Assembly (NCBI GenBank): GCA_000437495.1
Contig: FR897811.1
Span: 1-30,302 of the forward strand
Direction of reading: 5' to 3'
Length of the DNA stretch: 30,302 bases
Source of the DNA: Prevotella sp. CAG:485
GTDB lineage: Bacteria > Bacteroidota > Bacteroidia > Bacteroidales > Muribaculaceae
Under the pieces are notes generated by a model. It was not told the DNA's origin. It did no database searches and was given only the letters and a program-made list of their open reading frames with translations. A program made the translations under genes and the position numbers. Shown here piece by piece: positions 1 to 8,490 of this stretch. The first letter of the stretch is position 1. Each line of letters starts with the position of its first letter.

Positions 1-37
1 AACATTTTTTGTTGAATGGGGTCTTAGTTGAAAAATT

Positions 38-74
38 GCGGATGCCGGGGCTGACAAAGGCATCCGGCATCCGC
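38..74 (-). terminator. Intrinsic terminator of efp
   Basis: A perfect 11-bp inverted repeat (GCGGATGCCGG at 38-48, CCGGCATCCGC at 64-74) with a 15-nt loop lies 15 bases past the efp stop. Read on the minus strand it is followed by AATTTTT, a typical rho-independent layout. Confidence 0.85.
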
Positions 75-88
75 TAAAAGGTTGATTC

Positions 89-655
89 TCAGGCTTTTAC
101 GCGACCCAGATATGAGCCGTCGCGAGTGTCTACCTCAATGAATTCATCGGTGTTGACGAAGAGAGGCACGCGTACGGTGGCGCCGGTCTCTACGGTAGCC
201 GGTTTGAGAGTATTGGTGGCTGTGTCGCCTTTCACACCCGGTTCGGTGTAGGTGATTTTCAGCGTAGTCTTGATGGGCATTTCGGCATAGAGAATGGTAT
301 CGGTGGAGGCGTCGCTTACCACTTCCACTGTGTCGCCCTCTTTCATATAAGCAGAGCCGGTAACCAGTTCTTTGCTGATGGGAATCTGCTCAAACGTCTC
401 GTTGTTCATGAAGATGTCGGTGTCGCCTTCGGCATAGAGATACTGATAGGGGCGACGCTCTACGCGTACGTCTTCCAGTTTCTCACCGATGTTGAAGCGG
501 CGTTCGATGACGCGGCCGTCGACAACGTCTTTGAGCTTGGTACGCATGAAAGTGTTGCCTTTGCCGGGTTTTACGTGCAGAAATTCCACGCAGAAATAGA
601 GACGGCCGTCCATGCGGATGCAAGTGCCGTTTTTGATGTCTTGAGCGTTGATCAT
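89..655 (-). CDS. efp: Elongation factor P
   Basis: Translation factor that binds ribosomes stalled at polyproline stretches and promotes peptide-bond formation; cytoplasmic. The 188-residue length is the usual EF-P length, and the three beta-barrel domains can be followed along the protein. The domain I loop reads PGKGNTF, placing the lysine that is post-translationally modified in many bacteria at residue 32. The C-terminal domain ends in the usual VDTRDGSYLGRVK signature. The ATG at 655 gives the canonical N-terminus (MINAQDIKNG). A full Bacteroidetes promoter lies 48 bases upstream and an intrinsic terminator lies just past the stop, so it is probably monocistronic. It is divergent from the giant secreted protein gene to its right. 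Identification is secure. Confidence 0.97.
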   Translation of the reverse strand: MINAQDIKNGTCIRMDGRLYFCVEFLHVKPGKGNTFMRTKLKDVVDGRVIERRFNIGEKLEDVRVERRPYQYLYAEGDTDIFMNNETFEQIPISKELVTGSAYMKEGDTVEVVSDASTDTILYAEMPIKTTLKITYTEPGVKGDTATNTLKPATVETGATVRVPLFVNTDEFIEVDTRDGSYLGRVKA

Positions 656-703
656 TGCTTATGTATCTGTTTGGCAGTCAATGCCTTGTTTTATTTCAGG
701 CTA

Positions 704-734
704 CAAAGTTAATCATAATTCCTTTATCCGCAAA
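704..734 (-). promoter_or_regulatory. Bacteroidetes-type promoter of efp
   Basis: On the minus strand a -33 box TTTG (731-734) is separated by 19 nt from a -7 box TAACTTTG (704-711), matching the Bacteroides sigma-ABfr consensus TTTG-N19-21-TAnnTTTG. It lies 48 bases upstream of the efp ATG. Confidence 0.8.
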
Positions 735-800
735 AAGCTTTTCCCAAAATAAAGCTAAGAAAAAAATTTATTAATGCTAAAATGATATGAAAATTTTTCG

Positions 801-808
801 TAACTTTG
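801..808 (+). promoter_or_regulatory. -7 box upstream of secreted protein copy A
   Basis: TAACTTTG matches the Bacteroidetes -7 consensus TAnnTTTG and sits 27 bases before the ATG at 836. No good TTTG -33 box is seen at the expected distance, so this promoter may be weak or need an activator. The same octamer occurs upstream of copy B and of regulator 2. Confidence 0.6.
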
Positions 809-835
809 AAACTGAGCAATTAAAACTTGATATTG

Positions 836-3800
836 ATGAAACGTATTAATTCATTTTTGATGTTTATCCTTGTAGCGTTAGGAATTTGTCTTGCAGCCGA
901 TATGAGCGCCTCAGGCATTGCTTCTGACTCTGCATATTTGACCATATTTGCCGACAGCGCAGCACTCAAAGGGCAAGTATCTGTAAATAAAGACCCGATA
1001 AAGCTGATAGCCAAACCCTCTGTCGCTGCTCCTGAGAAGAGGATAGCTTTGCCGGCCCCCGCTTCGTTTTCACAGCAAGACACTTCGCTGTTTATCTACG
1101 GCAATGTGGTATACTCAGAGGCTCCTACGGGACTGCGCCATGTGGGTATTTGGAAGTTTAATACTGCCGGCAAATTTATTGGAGTACATCCAAAAAGCAT
1201 TGCAACTACCGGCAAAAATGTGTATTCTGACGGACTTTATTACAACTATTACCAGAAATATGATCCATCGGATTATTATGAACGCTATCCCAAAGGAGCC
1301 TGTGTGGCCTTCGATGCCGACACATGGGAAGAGGTTGTGTTGCCGCTGAATGACGTTGCTATGGACAACTACCCCTTGACGCTCTGTGCCGACGGAGGGC
1401 ATATTTACGGATTCTATGGCAAGTCGCCTAATATAAATTTTGGCAAGTTCAACCCCCTGACGCAGACCTGGACATTGATAGCCAAGACTGACAAATCCAC
1501 CTATAGCTGTGCTTATTCTCCTTCAGGGTATGTCTATTTCGTTGACGTTGATGAGATTCTATACCGAATAAATGTCAGCAACGGAGTGGTGGAAGAAATT
1601 GGCGGCACCATCTGCATACCGAGTCCATATTCTCAGTCAATGGTGTTCGACAGAAAATCAGGCAGGCTATTGCGAGCATTTATTGACGGAGAAACGAAAG
1701 AGGGTTTGCTGCAGGAATTGAATCTAAGCACCGGTCAAGCTGTAACCCTTTGCAAATTCGAACAGAATGACCAGATATTGGGTCTTTATATACCGGGACA
1801 GGAAGGTGATAAAGTGCCGGCTCAGGCAAGCGATTTGGCACTACATTTCACCGGCGGCCAATTGCAGGGGAATGTCAGTTTCAAATGCCCCTCGGTGTTG
1901 AATGACAATACCGCAGCCTCCGGCCCGCTGACTTATGAATTGTCGGTAAACGGCAAGGTTGTGGCCACCGGCTCTTGTGCTTACGGCAACAGCGTCACGG
2001 CGCCCCTTACACTTGATTCTTCGGCCATGTACACGATTGGAGTGGCTCTGAAGAACGAGACCGGAAGAAGCAGGGGTGTAAGAAAGACAGCGTACATTGG
2101 TTACGACACCCCTTTGGCGCCGACCGTGAACCTGGAATATGCTTCCGGCAAGTTCAATGTAACTTGGAGCACCCCCGCTGCTATCCACAACGGATACGTC
2201 GACAACGAGGCTCTGACGTACACGCTGACGCGCTTCCCCGACAACATCGTGGTTGGCCGTAACCTCAAGGGAAATTCTTTCAGCGATGCCTGCGATACGC
2301 CCCACACCTACAAACGATATTTTTACACTGTAATAGCGCATAACGGCGATATGAGCTCAACGCCCGGTAAATCAAATATCGTGCCTTTGGGCTGCTATCA
2401 ACCGCCTTATAAGGAGCCGTTCGACTCATTGGAAGCCATTGATGCTTTTGTGGTTATTGACGGCAACAAAGATGGAATTACCTGGCACATAGGCAATTTC
2501 CTCGGCAGCACAAAAAGTGTGTATATATCCGGAAGCAAGACTGTGCAGACTGATGACTGGCTGATTTCTCCGCCGGTGGCTCTCATCAAAGACAAGACCT
2601 ATAATTTTTCAATCAAGTTATCCACGTTCAACCAAGCCAACACTCCGAAGTCAAGATATGAGATTATGATGGGCAGGGAGGCTCGTAGCGAGGCCATGAA
2701 TTTCACAATCACTCCCGCACATTATTCGCAATCGAGCAGCGGGTTGGTCTATACATGGAGCTTCAAAGCGCCTGACACGGGCGGTTATCACTTCGGAGTC
2801 CATGCGGTTACGGAGAAGGGTGGCACTAATCTGATTGTCGACGATTTTAAGGTCTCTGCTCCGTTGGGGAATGTGCCTGACGCAGTTACTGACTTAACAG
2901 CGGAAATTGACAGCGTCAGCGCATTGAATTTTGTAATCAGGGGCAAAGCTCCGCTGAAAGATATTAACGGTAACCCGGTGGGTGGCATAAGCTGCATTAA
3001 GATTATGCAATCCGGCACTGTTGTGGAAAAATTATGGAACATGGCGCCGGGTGAAGAGTTTTCGATAAGTCACCAGTTGTCGGGAAATGAAACGGAATAC
3101 AGATGGTTTGTGGTGTGCGAAAACTCCAACGGTCCGGGAAAATGGCGAGACATTACGTTTAACGTAAATGACCCTGAGGCCAAGCCTCAGCCGGTTACGA
3201 ATTTGAAGGCGTATGAAGATGTCAACGGCATCATGAAGGTGTCCTGGACAGCGCCGACGAAGACCGTTGGCGGTAAGCCGTTGGACCCCCGGAAAATCAG
3301 ATATGACCTGTCATACAGTTACAGCAGCAACAGCAGCATATCCTACCCTGTTCAGCCTGCACAGGGCGATACCAGTTTCGCTTTCCGGGTGGAAAGTCGG
3401 CCGCAATATATTACTATTGAGGTCTCGGCCGTCAATTTATACGGAAAGTCTGAGCCGGCAAAGTTGAAGACGCTGTCGGGTAAACCTTATAAGCTGCCAT
3501 ACAGGGAATCGTTTGGCAACGGACGCGCTGCCACACTTTTTTCCGGCGATTGGTCGCCAAAGGATAATTCCTTCGGCATAGAAGCATCCGACGATGACAA
3601 CGGCTACATGGCCTGTGAATTGTACGAAAACGAAAAGAATGAGTTTTTCAGCGGTAAAATTGATTTGCGAGGAGCAAAAGCGCCCGGATTGTCATTTTAT
3701 CTTTACAATATGCAGTCGGGTGAGGCCGGCAGCCGGGTGCATGATTTGAATCCGTTTGCTGTAATGGCGCGTGAATATGGCAGCGTAGAGTGGAAACCTT

Positions 3801-5371
3801 TGCTCTCCGGCACTGTTTATGACCTCTGTGGCGGCAGCAGTTCGGTGCCTAATGCGTGGAATTGTGTAAAGGCTGATTTGACACCTTTCAAGGACAAGAT
3901 TATTGAGCTGAAAATGGGTTGCACAGGTGTTACCTTCAACGCTTCTTTGGTTGACAAAATCTCTGTGGCTGACAAGGTGGATTACGACTTATGCGCTTTC
4001 TCTCTGAAGGCTCCCGATAAGGTAAAATGCCATCAGAGCTTCGATATTGAGGCCAGAATAGAGAATCACGGAGAGAAGAAGGTGTCAGATTTCAAAGTGG
4101 ACTTTTACAGGGATGATGAAGCCGAGCCTTTCAAGGTGATTACGGGCAAAGACCTTTTGCCGGACGCGTATGTCAATATCATAGCCTGCGATTCGTTGGG
4201 CATCGGCGACAACGACCGCCAACACTCTTATTATGCCACGGTGAATTGCGAGGCAGACAGCTATCAGGCCGATAACAAGTCGGCAAAAGTAACCGTTTCA
4301 CGCCGCTTCAGCAATAAACCTAAGCCATGGCAGCTTGAGGGTGTGTGTGCTGATAACACCGTCGCTCTCAACTGGACCACTCCGGTGATTAATTCCGGAT
4401 ACTCCGGCAGCAACGGAACGGAAGATTTTGAAAGCTATGATGCGTGGGCTTACAACGATGTGGGCGACTGGACTTTTACCGATGTCGACAAGCAGGGCAT
4501 TGGCACATTTTTGATACCCTCCTTGTTGGGATATTTCAAGCTGGACATTGAGGGAAGCCCCATGATGAGCAAGCGTGCGTTTATGGTAATCAAAAACGGA
4601 TATTTCGGCATAAACAGGGATTTTACCACGTTCAAGGCTCATAGCGGCGACCAATTCTTGGGGTCGATGGCGCCTAACAATGGCGACCACGCCAACGACT
4701 GGCTGATTTCGCCGTTGCTCGACGGTTCGGCCCAGACTGTGCAGTTCTTTGCCAAAAGCTATTTGGAGTCAAATCCCGAAAACATTGAAATGCTCTACTC
4801 TCTTACCACCAAGGAGCCGAGCTCTTTTGTGGCTGTGAAAGAGGTGGCTGAGGTGCCTGCCGACTGGACCGCTTACAGCTTTGACGTGCCGGCGGGGACC
4901 CGTTATTTCGCTGTCAGAAACAAAGGCAACAGAGGCTCTATGCTCATGCTCGATGATTTCTCTTACAAAGTGGCGCCCATGACGGTCGAGGGCTATTATG
5001 TCTATCGCGACAGTAAGAGGGTTGAGCACGGCTATGTGCCTGCTCCTGCCTTTGTTGACCATAGCTGCCCGGAAGGCAAGCATGACTATTGCGTAACGGC
5101 GCTGTATAATGACGGCGCGGAATCGGGTCCTTCCAACCCGCTCTCCATCCAAAACAGCGTTGCCGAGATTCTTGACGGAATCGCGGTAGAAGGCGGCCAA
5201 GGGTTTATCACCATCCGTGGCGCGGCCGGCCGAAGCGTGTCGGTAATTAGCGCATCCGGCATCACCTGTTACAGAGGCGTGCCTGAAACGGATGAAGCAA
5301 CCATCCGTCTGCCGCAAGGCATATATATAGTCCGCATTGCCGCCTCCTCCCTCAAAATCACCGTCCGCTGA
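836..5371 (+). CDS. Giant secreted multidomain FN3/choice-of-anchor-J protein, copy A
   Basis: About 1,511 residues. I start it at the ATG at 836, which gives a clean signal peptide (MKRINSFLMFILVALG..., cleavage near residue 24-30); an in-frame TTG lies nine bases earlier. After the signal comes a roughly 230-residue region of short aromatic repeats that resembles a beta-propeller. It is followed by alternating fibronectin-III-like domains (motifs such as FNVTWSTP and MKVSWTAP) and choice-of-anchor-J/cleaved-adhesin-like domains, marked by DDWLISPP near residue 573 and NDWLISPL near 1287. A CARDB-like domain lies around 1050-1155. The last ~70 residues end in GIYIVRIA...ITVR, like type A T9SS or DUF6383-type C-terminal domains. 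The role is inferred to be a surface or secreted protein binding host or glycan ligands; no catalytic motif is seen. It has the same layout as the genes at 16458-21067 and 21225-25745, but no regulator gene beside it. Confidence 0.85.
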   Translation: MKRINSFLMFILVALGICLAADMSASGIASDSAYLTIFADSAALKGQVSVNKDPIKLIAKPSVAAPEKRIALPAPASFSQQDTSLFIYGNVVYSEAPTGLRHVGIWKFNTAGKFIGVHPKSIATTGKNVYSDGLYYNYYQKYDPSDYYERYPKGACVAFDADTWEEVVLPLNDVAMDNYPLTLCADGGHIYGFYGKSPNINFGKFNPLTQTWTLIAKTDKSTYSCAYSPSGYVYFVDVDEILYRINVSNGVVEEIGGTICIPSPYSQSMVFDRKSGRLLRAFIDGETKEGLLQELNLSTGQAVTLCKFEQNDQILGLYIPGQEGDKVPAQASDLALHFTGGQLQGNVSFKCPSVLNDNTAASGPLTYELSVNGKVVATGSCAYGNSVTAPLTLDSSAMYTIGVALKNETGRSRGVRKTAYIGYDTPLAPTVNLEYASGKFNVTWSTPAAIHNGYVDNEALTYTLTRFPDNIVVGRNLKGNSFSDACDTPHTYKRYFYTVIAHNGDMSSTPGKSNIVPLGCYQPPYKEPFDSLEAIDAFVVIDGNKDGITWHIGNFLGSTKSVYISGSKTVQTDDWLISPPVALIKDKTYNFSIKLSTFNQANTPKSRYEIMMGREARSEAMNFTITPAHYSQSSSGLVYTWSFKAPDTGGYHFGVHAVTEKGGTNLIVDDFKVSAPLGNVPDAVTDLTAEIDSVSALNFVIRGKAPLKDINGNPVGGISCIKIMQSGTVVEKLWNMAPGEEFSISHQLSGNETEYRWFVVCENSNGPGKWRDITFNVNDPEAKPQPVTNLKAYEDVNGIMKVSWTAPTKTVGGKPLDPRKIRYDLSYSYSSNSSISYPVQPAQGDTSFAFRVESRPQYITIEVSAVNLYGKSEPAKLKTLSGKPYKLPYRESFGNGRAATLFSGDWSPKDNSFGIEASDDDNGYMACELYENEKNEFFSGKIDLRGAKAPGLSFYLYNMQSGEAGSRVHDLNPFAVMAREYGSVEWKPLLSGTVYDLCGGSSSVPNAWNCVKADLTPFKDKIIELKMGCTGVTFNASLVDKISVADKVDYDLCAFSLKAPDKVKCHQSFDIEARIENHGEKKVSDFKVDFYRDDEAEPFKVITGKDLLPDAYVNIIACDSLGIGDNDRQHSYYATVNCEADSYQADNKSAKVTVSRRFSNKPKPWQLEGVCADNTVALNWTTPVINSGYSGSNGTEDFESYDAWAYNDVGDWTFTDVDKQGIGTFLIPSLLGYFKLDIEGSPMMSKRAFMVIKNGYFGINRDFTTFKAHSGDQFLGSMAPNNGDHANDWLISPLLDGSAQTVQFFAKSYLESNPENIEMLYSLTTKEPSSFVAVKEVAEVPADWTAYSFDVPAGTRYFAVRNKGNRGSMLMLDDFSYKVAPMTVEGYYVYRDSKRVEHGYVPAPAFVDHSCPEGKHDYCVTALYNDGAESGPSNPLSIQNSVAEILDGIAVEGGQGFITIRGAAGRSVSVISASGITCYRGVPETDEATIRLPQGIYIVRIAASSLKITVR

Positions 5372-5398
5372 TTCACAAAAAAGATAAGAGTGTAGGCC

Positions 5399-5779
5399 AT
5401 GGAGATTCAAGATAGTCAAAACCGTCGGTTGGCAATCGAATGTGAGCCATTTATCGATGGTTTTGAAAGGCTTGACGAGAATTATAGTTTAAGCGCTTTT
5501 CACGACAGCGTCCTATCGTTACTGACATATCAGCTTTCTGACGATGGTCTTGCATCTGATGTTTTATTGTCGTTTAGCATTGATGGAGAAGTTGAAACTA
5601 TTCTGAAATTTGTGAGGGTTCACGGAATAGAAATCAATGTGCCTGACATCAGAAGTTCCTTCTTTTATAGCATTAAGTTTTATGTTGCACGTTGGTGTGA
5701 TTATGGAGACTGTATTGTGATGGAAACAGATGGAGATTGGGTCAAGATAGTGGCTGAGAAAATAGTTGTAATCGAGTGA
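5399..5779 (+). CDS. Small AT-rich protein of unknown function
   Basis: A 126-residue acidic protein with no signal peptide, membrane segment or lipobox, so probably cytoplasmic. I do not recognise the family. It contains two WCDYGDC/DGDWVKI-like aromatic-acidic stretches near the C-terminus and looks like a single small alpha/beta domain. It begins 28 bases after the stop of copy A with no terminator between them, so co-transcription is likely. By eye its codons are clearly AT-richer than those of its neighbours (many TTT, ATA, TTA, GAA), which suggests a different origin. Small acidic orphan proteins of this kind include immunity proteins, but nothing here proves that. Confidence 0.6.
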   Translation: MEIQDSQNRRLAIECEPFIDGFERLDENYSLSAFHDSVLSLLTYQLSDDGLASDVLLSFSIDGEVETILKFVRVHGIEINVPDIRSSFFYSIKFYVARWCDYGDCIVMETDGDWVKIVAEKIVVIE

Positions 5780-5823
5780 GTTACATAATTATTGAGGAGG
5801 GGTATAGTCGATTTCACAGCCAA

Positions 5824-5841
5824 GTGCATGGCGAAATGCAC
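5824..5841. repeat. Short perfect hairpin in the 5780-5880 spacer
   Basis: GTGCAT (5824-5829) and ATGCAC (5836-5841) flank a six-base GGCGAA loop. No gene claims the spacer between the small AT-rich gene and the pulA terminator. The hairpin lacks a T tract, so it is not an obvious terminator; it could be a palindromic repeat unit or part of the 3' end of the upstream transcript. Confidence 0.3.
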
Positions 5842-5879
5842 GGGTAATGACAGAAGATGACTTTCTTATGAAAACAGAA

Positions 5880-5911
5880 AAAAGCTGCGCCGGGTAAATG
5901 ACGCAGCTTTT
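5880..5911 (-). terminator. Terminator of pulA, probably bidirectional
   Basis: A 10-bp stem (AAAAGCTGCG at 5880-5889, CGCAGCTTTT at 5902-5911) with a 12-nt loop lies 18 bases past the pullulanase stop. The minus-strand exit is T-rich (TTTTCTGTTTTC) and the plus-strand exit reads TTTTATATG, so it can also stop transcription coming from the plus-strand genes. Confidence 0.8.
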
Positions 5912-5928
5912 ATATGCTTTGTTTAGGT

Positions 5929-7947
5929 TTAGCGGGCCAGAATCAGCGCTGAATACGGCGCGGCGGTGAGCTTGCCTCCTTTGGTGACGCCAAGGTCGCC
6001 GGTGGGCGAGATGCGGCCGTCTTCTGCCACTATCTTCCAGTTGCCTTTCGGCACTTTTACGGTCTGGGCATGGTCTGAGCCGTTGAAAATCACTTTTATC
6101 TCTTTCCACTCATCGCCGCCGGCGTTGTCTATGAGCGAGTAGGAGATAAGATTGGGCTGTTTGGCCGAGTCAATCTTGTCGAAACGCAGATGACGGGCAA
6201 TGTCTTCTGCTGTAGTCATACGGAAAGCCGGATGTGCTTTGCGAAGCGCTATCAGATTGCGGTAATAGTCATACTGGCTACCGTTGAGAGTCTTGAGGTT
6301 CCAGTCGATGGCGTTTAGCGAGTCAGGCATATTGAATGTGTTGTGGTGGCCCTTCTTGTCGCGGAACACCTCTTCGCCGGCAAAGATGAACGGGGTGCCC
6401 TGCGAGGTGAAGATGATGGTCTGTGCCAGACGTGCCACGCGCTGACGTACGGAATCATTTGCCTCAGGCATTGATTTGCGCAGCTTGTCGGTGAGGCACA
6501 TATCGTCGTGGCAGCTCACATAGTTGATAATCATCTCAGGCGATTTAGCGTAGGCGAATTTTGAATTCTGACCCTTGGAATAATCCACCTGCGGGTGTGC
6601 GGTGGCGGCCACGATGCCTATCTTCACCGTTTCCTCATTACCCGGTTTGCCCGATGCGAAGCCCGGGTCGGAAGCCGACGAATAATGACCCTTTACAGCG
6701 TCGCGGATGTCATCGCTGAACACAGCCACGCCCTCCATTTTGCTCACATTCTCTTTAAGGGCTCTGCGTTCGGGGGCAAGAGGTGAGTCGCCTGCCGTCC
6801 AGCCTTCACCGTAGATGATGATGTTGGGGTTGATGGCTTTCAGAGTGTCGGCAACGCGGTTCATCGTCTCCGTGTCGTGAATGGCCATCAGGTCAAAGCG
6901 GAAGCCGTCAATATGATATTCTTTTGCCCAGTAGGCAACAGAGTTGACAATGTAGTCGCTCATCTGCTTGCGCTCGGAGGCTGTTTCATTGCCGCAGCCG
7001 CTGGCGTCGGAATATTTGCCGTTGTCCCAATGGCGGTGATAATAGCCGGGAGCCGTCAGCTCAAAGTTGCTTTCATCGTTCTGAGCCGTATGGTTGTACA
7101 CTACGTCCATGACAACGCCTATGCCGTTGTTGTGCAGGCTCTGTACCATCTCCTTGAATTCGCGGATGCGCGTGGCAGGGTCCGACGGATTAGTGGAGTA
7201 TGACCCTTCAGGAGCGTTATAGTTCAACGGGTCGTAGCCCCAGTTGTATGTGTTTGCCGGCAGATTTGCCTCATCCACAGAATTGAAGTCGTAGCTGGGC
7301 AGAATGTGTATGTGCGTTATGCCAAGGTCCTTGAGGTGGTCAATGCCCGTTGAGGCACCATATTTATTATGTGTGCCCGGCTCGGTGAGAGCCAGGAACT
7401 TGCCCTTGTTGGCAATGCCTGAATTAGGATGAAGGCTCAGGTCGCGGTGGTGAGCCTCATAGATTACCGCGTCGGTGATGTTTTTCACCTTCGGACCTTT
7501 GTCGTTTTCCCAGCCCTGAGGATTGGTGGCTGCCATATCTATTATAGCGGCGCGATTGCCGTTCACGCCAACCGCTTTCGCCCATACGCCGGGAGTCTCG
7601 TCGAGCCAGCGCCCTTGGTCTTTTATGCGGAAGGTGTAGAAGCTGCCGTAGAGCTGACGCGGCACAGAGGCTGTCCATGTACCGTTGTCGGCATGGAAAT
7701 GCATGTTGAGGGTGTCGAGGGGAGTGCCGTTGGCCCCGTTGGCATAGAGAAGCACCTGGGCTGCCTCGGCCTTCGGGCTCCACAGACGCCAGTGGGTGCC
7801 CGTGGCATCCACCATCAGCTCCAGGTCCTCGCCGCTGTAGGTGGGATAGTTTACGAATTGCTTGTCATAGTTGCTTTGGGCCGCAACATGACCCACAGAG
7901 CCTATAAGCATTGCTGCGCTCATGGCAAGTATTGATTTTATTCTCAT
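5929..7947 (-). CDS. pulA: Secreted type I pullulanase (GH13)
   Basis: Hydrolyses alpha-1,6 branch linkages of pullulan or branched starch/glycogen oligosaccharides. The ATG at 7947 gives 672 residues beginning with a signal peptide (MRIKSILAMSAAMLIG..., cleavage near AAQ-24); an upstream in-frame start at 8043 would add 32 residues that bury this signal. There is no lipobox cysteine, so the mature enzyme is probably periplasmic. An N-terminal CBM48-like beta domain (about residues 35-140) precedes the TIM barrel. The type I pullulanase hallmark YNWGYDP is at 234-240 and MDVVYNH at 280-286. The nucleophile D352 is in GFRFD, the acid/base E381 in YGEGW, and the third carboxylate D481 in SCHDD. 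A C-terminal beta-sandwich follows. It is not beside a Sus-type transporter, so this is a standalone starch enzyme. Confidence 0.93.
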   Translation of the reverse strand: MRIKSILAMSAAMLIGSVGHVAAQSNYDKQFVNYPTYSGEDLELMVDATGTHWRLWSPKAEAAQVLLYANGANGTPLDTLNMHFHADNGTWTASVPRQLYGSFYTFRIKDQGRWLDETPGVWAKAVGVNGNRAAIIDMAATNPQGWENDKGPKVKNITDAVIYEAHHRDLSLHPNSGIANKGKFLALTEPGTHNKYGASTGIDHLKDLGITHIHILPSYDFNSVDEANLPANTYNWGYDPLNYNAPEGSYSTNPSDPATRIREFKEMVQSLHNNGIGVVMDVVYNHTAQNDESNFELTAPGYYHRHWDNGKYSDASGCGNETASERKQMSDYIVNSVAYWAKEYHIDGFRFDLMAIHDTETMNRVADTLKAINPNIIIYGEGWTAGDSPLAPERRALKENVSKMEGVAVFSDDIRDAVKGHYSSASDPGFASGKPGNEETVKIGIVAATAHPQVDYSKGQNSKFAYAKSPEMIINYVSCHDDMCLTDKLRKSMPEANDSVRQRVARLAQTIIFTSQGTPFIFAGEEVFRDKKGHHNTFNMPDSLNAIDWNLKTLNGSQYDYYRNLIALRKAHPAFRMTTAEDIARHLRFDKIDSAKQPNLISYSLIDNAGGDEWKEIKVIFNGSDHAQTVKVPKGNWKIVAEDGRISPTGDLGVTKGGKLTAAPYSALILAR

Positions 7948-8014
7948 CTGACAATGTAAGTGGTGAATCTTATTAACTTTTAACGCTGAAAGTAAGGGGT
8001 TTATTATATAAAAA

Positions 8015-8045
8015 AGTTGCCTGCTATGATTTATGACAGACAACT
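8015..8045 (-). terminator. Terminator of the small acidic lipoprotein gene
   Basis: On the minus strand AGTTGTCTG pairs with CAGGCAACT (nine pairs, one U-G wobble) across a 13-nt loop, followed by TTTTTTATATAA. It begins 22 bases past the stop at 8067. On the plus strand the wobble becomes an A/C mismatch, which agrees with minus-strand use. Confidence 0.75.
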
Positions 8046-8066
8046 CTTTGTGGGGTTAATGCTGTA

Positions 8067-8339
8067 TTATTTTACGGGAGCAGCTTTAGTTGCAGGTTCC
8101 TGAACCTGATTCTCTGTGCCTGCGGCAGCTTTTTCCACTTCCTGGCCTGCGCTGGCCGGAACAGCCTGTTCTACTTCGCCGGTGGCTACCTCAAGGGTGT
8201 CGCCGTCCTGAACCTCTGTGGTTACCTCTTCGCCTACTACCTCTTCAGCAGGAGTGGTCTGTTCCTGATTCTTGTTGCCGCATGAAGCGAGGAAACACAG
8301 TGCGCAAACTGCGCTTGCAAAAAAAGCTTTCTTAATCAT
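8067..8339 (-). CDS. Small acidic low-complexity lipoprotein
   Basis: A 90-residue protein with a type II signal peptide: MIKKAFFASAVCALCFLASC, lipobox LASC, lipidated Cys20. The mature part is almost entirely Glu, Thr, Val, Ala, Gln and Pro with no recognisable fold, so it is probably a disordered tail anchored to the inner or outer membrane. The family is unknown. It has its own terminator downstream, and the leader carries a hairpin plus a possible 11-codon ORF. The ATG at 8339 is chosen because it starts the lipoprotein signal. Confidence 0.75.
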   Translation of the reverse strand: MIKKAFFASAVCALCFLASCGNKNQEQTTPAEEVVGEEVTTEVQDGDTLEVATGEVEQAVPASAGQEVEKAAAGTENQVQEPATKAAPVK

Positions 8340-8353
8340 TTTTTTTCTACAGT

Positions 8354-8389
8354 TTAGACATTAGTATGATGTGCCGGAGCCTGACGCAT
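8354..8389 (-). other. Possible 11-codon leader ORF upstream of the lipoprotein
   Basis: On the minus strand TAAAGGAG (8397-8404) lies seven bases before an ATG at 8389 that opens the reading frame MRQAPAHHTNV, with TAA at 8354-8356. This is one of the best Shine-Dalgarno/ATG spacings in the window. It ends 14 bases before the lipoprotein start. Both the Shine-Dalgarno and the ATG lie in the loop of the hairpin at 8374-8415. Such a short frame can arise by chance; expression is unproven. Confidence 0.3.
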
Positions 8390-8415
8390 GGGATTGCTCC
8401 TTTATCAGACTCCGG
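8374..8415 (-). promoter_or_regulatory. Leader hairpin with start signals in its loop
   Basis: Read as minus-strand RNA, CCGGAGUCUGA (8415-8405) pairs along its whole length with UCAGGCUCCGG (8384-8374) through one U-G wobble, enclosing a 20-nt loop. On the plus strand this position is an A/C mismatch, so the structure suits minus-strand RNA. There is no T tract directly after it, so a simple terminator for the upstream pepD operon is less likely than a leader structure. Confidence 0.4.
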
Positions 8416-8426
8416 TATTATCAACA

Positions 8427-8452
8427 TCTGTGAAGGGGAAAAGGTTCACAGA
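8427..8452 (-). other. Hairpin downstream of the pepD operon
   Basis: TCTGTGAA (8427-8434) and TTCACAGA (8445-8452) form a perfect 8-bp stem with a 10-nt loop, 38 bases past the end of the first pepD-like gene. The minus-strand exit TGTTGATAATA is not U-rich. It may be a weak terminator or an mRNA 3'-end stabiliser. Confidence 0.4.
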
Positions 8453-8490
8453 CGCTTAAAAATTATTTTGTCCTGCAACAGACTTTCTTG

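Noticed and set aside
836..5371. Copy A as a TonB-dependent transporter or enzyme
   Set aside because: There is no plug or beta-barrel signature, no SusD-type partner, and no catalytic motif; only binding-type beta domains are visible.
5789..6109. A 106-residue minus-strand frame across the pulA end and the spacer
   Set aside because: Most of it overlaps the pullulanase C-terminus in another frame and it reads through the terminator hairpin. Its tail in the spacer (ITRAFRHALGCEIDYTP) may belong to a repeat family, but I cannot support that here.
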